In this document: positions 41,154-46,189 of the stretch, piece by piece
Numbering within the stretch: position 1 is the first letter of the stretch
How the letters are laid out: the number at the start of each line of letters is the position of its first letter
Source: DATKZS01 sp035527835 [NCBI: bacterium]
Lineage (GTDB): Bacteria; RBG-13-61-14
Assembly (NCBI GenBank): GCA_035527835.1
Contig: DATKZS010000015.1
Coordinates: 1-46,189, forward strand
Direction of reading: 5' to 3'
DNA: 46,189 nt
The notes under the pieces: generated by a model
Seen by the model: only the letters and a program-made list of their open reading frames with translations
Databases searched by the model: none
What the model was told of the DNA's origin: nothing
Made by a program: the position numbers and the translations under genes

Positions 41154-41362
41154 CCGGGTCTTCAGTCCCGGAGGGACGACGGATAGTAGCCCACCAATTT
41201 ATTGGTGGGGACCCGGACGCAGCGCAACAGCCAAGTCCCGGAGGGACGACCGATTCGCCGCCACGCGAGATTCGGCCGTCCCTCTGGGACTTGGCTGTCA
41301 TCTTGAATCCGTGTTCCCAGGAATAAATTCCCGGGCTATTTTCGTCCGTCCCTCCGGGACAA
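41154..41362. repeat. Compound palindromic element, AGTCCCGGAGGGACGAC family
   Basis: AGTCCCGGAGGGACGAC occurs at 41164 and 41234 and in inverted form near 41278 (GTCCCTCTGGGACTTGGCTG) and 41347 (CGTCCCTCCGGGAC). Between are smaller hairpins (CCACCAATTTATTGGTGG; CCCAGGAATAAATTCCCGGG). It fills the gap between the dehydrogenase and the kinase. Confidence 0.82.
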
Positions 41363-41381
41363 AACGTCAAGGAGATTCTGC

Positions 41382-42896
41382 ATGACTGATGAACTTATCC
41401 TTGTCCTGGACGCGGGCACCGGCGGCGGCCGGGCCGTGGCCGTGGACCGGAAGGGCAAGGTCCGCGCCCGATCCTACCGCGCCTGGGACTACTTCGAGCC
41501 GCCGGGATTGGAGATGTACGCCAAGGAATTCCATCCCGAGGAGTTCCAGAAAATCATCGCCGGCTGCTGCCGCCGGGTGATCGGCGAGGCCGGCGCGGCC
41601 AACATCGCGGGCGTGGTGGCCACCGGCATGCGCGAGGGGATCGTGCTCCTGGACCGGGACGGCCAGCCGATCTACGGCGGCCCGAACCGCGACGCGCGCG
41701 GCGTGCTCTTCGCGCCGCAGGTCGAGGAGCTGCTCGGCGAGGACCGGGCCTATCAGATTACCGGCCACTGGCCGCCGTGGATTTTCATGCCCTCCCGCCT
41801 CTACTGGTTCCGCGAGAACGCTCCCGAAAAATTCGCGCGCATCGGAAGAGCGCTCATGATCAACGACTGGCTGATCCACTGGCTCAGCGGCGAGGCCGTG
41901 GCCGAGCCGACCAACGCCGGCGAGACCATGCTCTTTGATATTGACGCCCGGGCCTGGAGCCGCGAGTTGCTCACGGCCATGGGAATTGACGAGTCCATGA
42001 TGCCGCGCATCGCGCCATGCGGCGCCGTGGCGGGCGCGGTGACGAAAAGCGCGGCCGCGGCCACCGGCCTGCCGGAAGGCACCAGGGTGATTACCGCCAT
42101 GGCCGACACCCAGGCCGCGCTCATGGCCTCCCGCGTCATCGAGCAAGGCGACTGCGGCATCGTGGCCGGCTCGACCGCGCCGGTGATGATCGTGATGGAC
42201 CAGTCGCGCCGCGACCCTCATCACCGCATGTGGTTCGGCGCGCACCCGCTGCCAGGAAGATGGGTGGCCGAGAGCAACGTGGGCGACGCCGGGCTCATCT
42301 ACCGCTGGTACGTGGAGGGCCACCTGGGGGCGATGGCCGCGGCCGGAGCGCCGCTTTACGAGAAGGCCGAGGAATGGGCCCAAAGCTCCGGCGTCGGCGC
42401 CTACGGAGCGCGCGCCTTCCTGGGACCGGTGATCTGGGACCTGAAGAGCATGTCGCCCTCCGTCAAGGCCGGGCTCAAGCTCTCCTATCCGGTCGGGCCC
42501 GACACCGCGGGACCCGGCAACTTCGCCCGCGCCATCCTCGAAAACATCGCCTTTGCCCTCCGCGCCAACCTGGAGCAGGCGGCCGTGGTCGCCGGCGACC
42601 CCGCGCGCGTGGCCATGGCCGGAGGCATGACCAGGAACAAGCTCTTCTGCAACATCGTCGCCGCCGTGCTCGGCCGGACTATCGAGATCGTGCCCGAGTC
42701 CGAGGCCACCGCCATCGGCGCCGCCATGGCCGGCTTCACCGCCATCGGTATCTACCCCGGCCTCGCCGTGGCGTCCAAAGAAATGACCGGCTACCTTCGC
42801 GATATAGAGCCGGATTCCGACGAAAAAGAGGAGTATAATGACTTGTTTGAAGAATGGATGAGCGACTATCCCCGCATGATGGGGTTCGAGGACTAA
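41382..42896 (+). CDS. FGGY-family carbohydrate kinase
   Basis: The 504-residue protein has the two-domain FGGY kinase plan: [13 protein letters not shown] at the start (ATP phosphate site), [24 protein letters not shown] in the middle and [21 protein letters not shown] followed by [14 protein letters not shown] near the end. It is closest by eye to the branch with xylulokinase and the AI-2 kinase LsrK; the substrate is unknown. It stands between a 2-hydroxyacid dehydrogenase and carA, suggesting a local sugar or sugar-acid pathway with the former (inference). A 513-residue frame on the other strand is its shadow. Confidence 0.9.
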   Translation: MTDELILVLDAGTGGGRAVAVDRKGKVRARSYRAWDYFEPPGLEMYAKEFHPEEFQKIIAGCCRRVIGEAGAANIAGVVATGMREGIVLLDRDGQPIYGGPNRDARGVLFAPQVEELLGEDRAYQITGHWPPWIFMPSRLYWFRENAPEKFARIGRALMINDWLIHWLSGEAVAEPTNAGETMLFDIDARAWSRELLTAMGIDESMMPRIAPCGAVAGAVTKSAAAATGLPEGTRVITAMADTQAALMASRVIEQGDCGIVAGSTAPVMIVMDQSRRDPHHRMWFGAHPLPGRWVAESNVGDAGLIYRWYVEGHLGAMAAAGAPLYEKAEEWAQSSGVGAYGARAFLGPVIWDLKSMSPSVKAGLKLSYPVGPDTAGPGNFARAILENIAFALRANLEQAAVVAGDPARVAMAGGMTRNKLFCNIVAAVLGRTIEIVPESEATAIGAAMAGFTAIGIYPGLAVASKEMTGYLRDIEPDSDEKEEYNDLFEEWMSDYPRMMGFED

Positions 42897-42898
42897 GA

Positions 42899-44044
42899 TT
42901 GAAGACAAAAGAAAAAGCGACTCTGGTCCTGGTTGACGGGACTGTTTTGGAGGGCTGGTCCTTTGGCGCCCCTGGCGAGACGGTGGGAGAAGTGGTGTTC
43001 CACACCGGCATGACCGGCTACCAGGAAATACTGACCGATCCGTCCTACCGCGGCCAGCTCGTCACCATGACCTATACCCAGATCGGAAACACCGGCGTCA
43101 ACCCCGAGGACACCGAATCATGCCGCGTCTGGGTCAACGGCTTCATCGTCAAGGAATACATTGACGCGCCCTCCAATTTCCGCTCCCGCGAGAGCCTGGG
43201 CCAATATCTGAAAGAGCAGGGCGTGGTCGCCATCGAGGGCGTGGACACCCGCTTCCTCACCCGGCGCCTCCGCGACCACGGCTCGCAGCAGGGCATCATC
43301 GCCACCGGCGGCCGCGCCCCCGACGAGCTCCTCAAGATCGCCCGCAACGCCCCCGGCATCGTGGGCCGCGACCTGGTGAAGGAAGTCACATGCGGGCGCT
43401 CCCGCGAATTTTACGAGGGCGCCTGGAAGCTCGGCGCCGGATACGCGACTCCCGCCAAGGAGCCGCGCTTCAAGGTGGCGGCCATGGACTTCGGGCTCAA
43501 GACCAACATCGCGCGCATGTTGGCGGACCGCGGCTGCAAGGTGATCGTGGTCCCCGCCGGCGCCGGCGCGGACGAGATCCTGGCCCATGACCCCGACGGC
43601 CTCTTCCTCTCCAACGGACCCGGCGACCCCGAGGGCGTGCCGTACGCGTTCGCCGCCGTGCGCAAGATCATGGAGGCGAGGCCCGAGCTGCCGATCTTCG
43701 GCATCTGCTTGGGCCACCAGCTCCTCGGCCTCGCGCTCGGCTGCAAGACCATCAAGCTCAAGTTCGGCCACCACGGCGCCAACCATCCCGTGATGGACCT
43801 CGCCACCCGCGAGGTCGCCATCACCAGTCAGAACCACAACTTCGCCGTGCCCCTCGAATTCTTCGACCATCCCGATAGCCCCGTGCTCATGACCCACGTC
43901 AACCTCAACGACAAGACCTGCGAGGGCATGCGCCACAAAACGCGGCCCGTGTTCAGCGTGCAGTACCACCCCGAGGCCTCGCCCGGTCCCCACGACGCCG
44001 CCGGCCTGTTTAACCGCTTCATCGCGCTGATGGAGGAGCCTTGA
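42899..44044 (+). CDS. carA: Carbamoyl-phosphate synthase small subunit
   Basis: The 381-residue glutamine amidotransferase subunit feeds ammonia to CarB for carbamoyl phosphate in pyrimidine and arginine synthesis. The N-terminal CarA domain ([21 protein letters not shown]) and the class I amidotransferase domain ([22 protein letters not shown] with the catalytic Cys, [11 protein letters not shown]) are complete. The start is TTG at 42899, two bases after the kinase stop, behind GAGG. No carB follows; the next gene is an unknown protein overlapping by one base. Confidence 0.95.
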   Translation: MKTKEKATLVLVDGTVLEGWSFGAPGETVGEVVFHTGMTGYQEILTDPSYRGQLVTMTYTQIGNTGVNPEDTESCRVWVNGFIVKEYIDAPSNFRSRESLGQYLKEQGVVAIEGVDTRFLTRRLRDHGSQQGIIATGGRAPDELLKIARNAPGIVGRDLVKEVTCGRSREFYEGAWKLGAGYATPAKEPRFKVAAMDFGLKTNIARMLADRGCKVIVVPAGAGADEILAHDPDGLFLSNGPGDPEGVPYAFAAVRKIMEARPELPIFGICLGHQLLGLALGCKTIKLKFGHHGANHPVMDLATREVAITSQNHNFAVPLEFFDHPDSPVLMTHVNLNDKTCEGMRHKTRPVFSVQYHPEASPGPHDAAGLFNRFIALMEEP

Positions 44045-44700
44045 TGCCACAGGCGGTGGAGGAGGCGCTACGCACTCTCCATGAGTTCGTGGGCCGGCCG
44101 GAATTCGCCCTGGAGCTCGGCGAGGCCAAGAAGAATTTTTACGCCATGGTCGGCGCGCCTCTCCCCGGCGAGCCTCTCGAGGAGCAGCGGCTCTCAAGCT
44201 TCATCGAATGGTTCATCTTCGACCGCCAGCTCGCCGCCACCAGGCGCACGCCGGTGGAGGATTACCTCCGCCTTCACGCCGACGACCTCGGCGGCCCGCT
44301 GCTCGCCGCGCTCGTCGGCTTCACCCGCACCGTGCACAGCGTCTTCCAGGTGAAAAAGCGCTCCGGCGCGCAAGTGGACCTCGCCGACCTTTACACCGGG
44401 CTCAAGCACCGCGGCGTGAGCCTCGTCCCGGTGACCCTCGACGTGGGCGACCTGGCCGAGCTCCGCATCGCGCCCGTGGACGGCGCCTGGTACGCCACCG
44501 ACTCGCTGTGCTTCCATCCCTTCACCGCCAGGAAGCAGATCATGCGCATGATCAAGGAGGCCAGGAAGCAGGGCAAGCCGGTGGACCAGGTCGTCATCTC
44601 GCTCATGCTCATGAACACCCGCTACGAACGCTACCCCAAGACCGCCAAGAGGACGGCCTATGCGGTTGACGGACCACTGGCCCGCTTACCTGGCGCTTAG
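44044..44700 (+). CDS. Unknown protein coupled to carA
   Basis: The 218-residue protein is unrecognised by name; similar proteins (FYAMVGAP..., FIEWFIFDRQLAATRRTPVEDYL) occur in my memory of Deltaproteobacterial genomes without assigned function. No membrane segment or signal is visible; the C-terminus is basic (KQIMRMIKEARKQGKPVDQ). The ATG shares one base with the carA stop (TGATG). Its last 41 bases overlap the radical SAM gene. Confidence 0.75.
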   Translation: MPQAVEEALRTLHEFVGRPEFALELGEAKKNFYAMVGAPLPGEPLEEQRLSSFIEWFIFDRQLAATRRTPVEDYLRLHADDLGGPLLAALVGFTRTVHSVFQVKKRSGAQVDLADLYTGLKHRGVSLVPVTLDVGDLAELRIAPVDGAWYATDSLCFHPFTARKQIMRMIKEARKQGKPVDQVVISLMLMNTRYERYPKTAKRTAYAVDGPLARLPGA

Positions 44701-45610
44701 TCCGGAGGAGTGGAACCACCGCATCGCGGCCGCCCGCGCCATGCTCAAGTCCTGCACCCTCTGCCCCCGCGAGTGCAAGGTGGACCGGTTGGCCGGCGAG
44801 AAGGGAGTGTGCCGCGCCGGAGCCGTCGCCCAGGTCTCGAGCTGCAACGACCACCATGGCGAGGAGCCGCCGCTGTCCGGGACCCGAGGCTCCGGAACCA
44901 TCTTCTTCACCCACTGCAACCTCCGCTGCGTCTTCTGCCAGAACTATCCCATCTCCCACCTGGGAAATGGCGAGGTGGCGGGCGCCGAAGAGCTTGCCGA
45001 CATGATGCTCAAGCTCCAGCGCCGCGGCTGCCACAACATCAATTTCGTCACCCCCACCCACATGATGCCCTTCATCCTCGAAGCCCTGCCCCTCGCCATC
45101 AATAAGGGCCTCGCCATCCCGCTCGTGTACAACTGCGGCGGCTACGAGTCGCTCGATTCCCTCCGGCTCCTCGACAACGTCGTGGACATATATCTTCCGG
45201 ACATGAAGTACGACGACAACAGCGCGGCCAAGATGATCAGCAAGGTGGAAGATTACGTGGAGAAAAACCGCGAGGCCATCAGGGAAATGCACCGCCAGGT
45301 CGGAGACCTCGCGCTCGACGGCCACGGCATCGCCCGCCGCGGGCTCATCATCCGCCACCTCGTGCTCCCCCATAACCTCGCCGGCTCCGCCGGAGTCCTC
45401 GCATTCATCGCCCGCGAAATCTCCGTCCATACCGCCATCAGCCTCATGTCCCAGTACTTCCCCGCCCACAAGGCCCACGAGATCGAGCAGCTCTCCCGCG
45501 GCGTGACCAAAGAAGAATACCGCGACGCCGTCCGCGCGCTGCTCCGCCTCCGCCTCGAAAACGCCTGGATCCAGGACCGGTGGGGAATCAGCGGCGGCGA
45601 GGAGGAATAG
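44660..45610 (+). CDS. Radical SAM protein, PFL-activase-like (AmmeMemoRadiSam-related)
   Basis: The 316-residue protein has an N-terminal Cys-rich leader (CTLCPRECKVDR...GVCRAG, residues 32-51) and the radical SAM triad C86-x3-C90-x2-C93 in THCNLRCVFCQN. This is the layout of the uncharacterised PflA-like family that makes glycyl radicals or acts with AMMECR1/Memo proteins; neither partner is in the window. The family-like N-terminus (LSPEEWNHRI) supports the start at 44660 despite the 41-base overlap. Confidence 0.92.
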   Translation: MRLTDHWPAYLALSPEEWNHRIAAARAMLKSCTLCPRECKVDRLAGEKGVCRAGAVAQVSSCNDHHGEEPPLSGTRGSGTIFFTHCNLRCVFCQNYPISHLGNGEVAGAEELADMMLKLQRRGCHNINFVTPTHMMPFILEALPLAINKGLAIPLVYNCGGYESLDSLRLLDNVVDIYLPDMKYDDNSAAKMISKVEDYVEKNREAIREMHRQVGDLALDGHGIARRGLIIRHLVLPHNLAGSAGVLAFIAREISVHTAISLMSQYFPAHKAHEIEQLSRGVTKEEYRDAVRALLRLRLENAWIQDRWGISGGEEE

Positions 45611-45611
45611 C

Positions 45612-45660
45612 AGGGCGTGGGGCATGGGGCGTGAGGCTTGGGGCTTGAGGCTTGGGGACT
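45612..45660. repeat. Heptad-repeat arm, CTTGGGG/CTTGAGG family
   Basis: Words CATGGGG, CGTGAGG, CTTGGGG and CTTGAGG of period 7, directly behind the radical SAM stop. Confidence 0.8.
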
Positions 45661-45712
45661 GGCGCTTGGCGATTTTGAAATGGGAGGAACCATTATGGTA
45701 TGGTTCCTTTAA

Positions 45713-46072
45713 ATGAGAGATCATCGCAAGCTTAAGGCCTTCGAGCTGGCCGATTCCCTGGTGATGGAAATCTATAAGGCCACGCAGCCTTTCCCGAAGG
45801 AAGAGTTGTATGGATTGAGCGCGCAAATGAGACGAGCGGCCGTATCGGTTGCGGCCAATATCGTGGAGGGTTGCGCCCGGGAAGGAAGAAAGGAATATAA
45901 GTTTTTCTTGACTATCTCCTTTGGCTCTCTGCGCGAGCTCGGTTATTACCTTGACCTTGCCAAACGCTTGGGATACATCGCCTTTGAACCATACAAGGAA
46001 CTCAAAAAGAAACATGAACAAACCGCCAGAGTCCTTTCCGGTCTGATCAAAGCTATTGATGGCCTGGCTTGA
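45713..46072 (+). CDS. Four-helix-bundle protein (S23/IVP family)
   Basis: The 119-residue all-helical protein matches the four-helix-bundle/23S rRNA intervening-sequence protein family: KLKAFELADSLVMEIYK, FPKEELYGLSAQMRRAAVSVAANIVEG and LAKRLGYI. Members are found inside 23S rRNA or alone in genomes; this one is not near rRNA. Its function is unknown, and its spread suggests mobility. It is flanked by heptad repeats on both sides. Confidence 0.9.
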   Translation: MRDHRKLKAFELADSLVMEIYKATQPFPKEELYGLSAQMRRAAVSVAANIVEGCAREGRKEYKFFLTISFGSLRELGYYLDLAKRLGYIAFEPYKELKKKHEQTARVLSGLIKAIDGLA

Positions 46073-46136
46073 TTCATCACACCAATTAAAGCCACAACGC
46101 CATAACAGCACACGTAAACCGCTCCAGCCGCACGAC

Positions 46137-46189
46137 CCAAGCCTCAAGCCTCAAGCCCCAAGCCCCAAGCCCCAAGCCACAAGCCCCCA
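46137..46189. repeat. Heptad-repeat array, CCTCAAG/CCCCAAG family, cut by window end
   Basis: At least seven words CCTCAAG, CCCCAAG and CCACAAG of period 7 running to the last base. Same family as 1123-1216. Confidence 0.85.

Noticed and set aside
41367-42908. 513-residue open frame on the minus strand
   Set aside because: It is the antisense shadow of the FGGY kinase; composition is His/Gly/Arg-rich without motifs, typical of the opposite strand of GC-rich genes.
44609-46147. 512-residue open frame on the minus strand
   Set aside because: It is antisense to the radical SAM and four-helix-bundle genes and includes translated heptad repeats.

Overview
The window is about 46 kb of GC-rich bacterial DNA with 40 supported protein genes and three tRNA genes. 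Two conserved blocks hint at the lineage. One is ispE-spoVG-tRNA-Gln-prs (minus strand, 164-2582). The other is pheA-hisC-tyrA-aroA-cmk-rpsA-sppA-HU/IHF-HIT (plus strand, 21055-30560). Both gene orders are familiar from Deltaproteobacteria in the broad sense (Desulfobacterota, Myxococcota and relatives). Frequent TTG/GTG starts, high GC and a very heavy load of intergenic repeats fit a deep-branching, probably uncultured member of that group; this placement is inference.

Layout. 1-2582: PRPP synthetase, tRNA-Gln, SpoVG and IspE. 2728-9755: two B12-binding radical SAM proteins, a membrane-anchored sulfatase-like enzyme, two tRNA-Ser genes, a TPR lipoprotein and an ankyrin protein. 10117-17290: exported proteins (an ADP-ribosylglycohydrolase-like protein, an M6 metalloprotease, a CAP/SCP protein) and an unknown single-pass membrane protein. 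17386-20779: Fpg, RsmA, a DUF2062 membrane protein and TsaD. 21055-31021: the aromatic amino acid/translation block ending in HU, HIT and a LapA-like membrane protein. 31625-34683: an exported protein of unknown role, a second sulfatase-like enzyme and a membrane protein. 34860-39945 (minus): two thiolase-like proteins and two DUF35 zinc-ribbon/OB proteins, interrupted by an AT-rich AAA ATPase-TOPRIM gene. 40126-46072: a 2-hydroxyacid dehydrogenase, an FGGY kinase, carA (no carB in view), an unknown protein, a radical SAM protein and a four-helix-bundle protein.

Three things stand out. First, a 585-residue protein combining an ABC-type AAA ATPase with a C-terminal TOPRIM/DUF4435-like domain, resembling a fused PARIS (AriA-AriB) defence protein, sits with translational coupling inside a metabolic operon and has visibly lower GC. 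Second, both thiolase-like proteins of that operon lack the nucleophilic cysteine and the other catalytic Cys/His motifs, yet each can be paired with a DUF35 partner; this points to a non-thiolase reaction such as retro-aldol cleavage. Third, nearly every intergenic gap holds a short palindromic element. Many share one design (two inverted arms, each built from direct repeats of period 7 or about 9) although the repeated words are unrelated; several genes take their stop codons from these elements.

Most calls rest on motifs and gene order read by eye. No database search was run.
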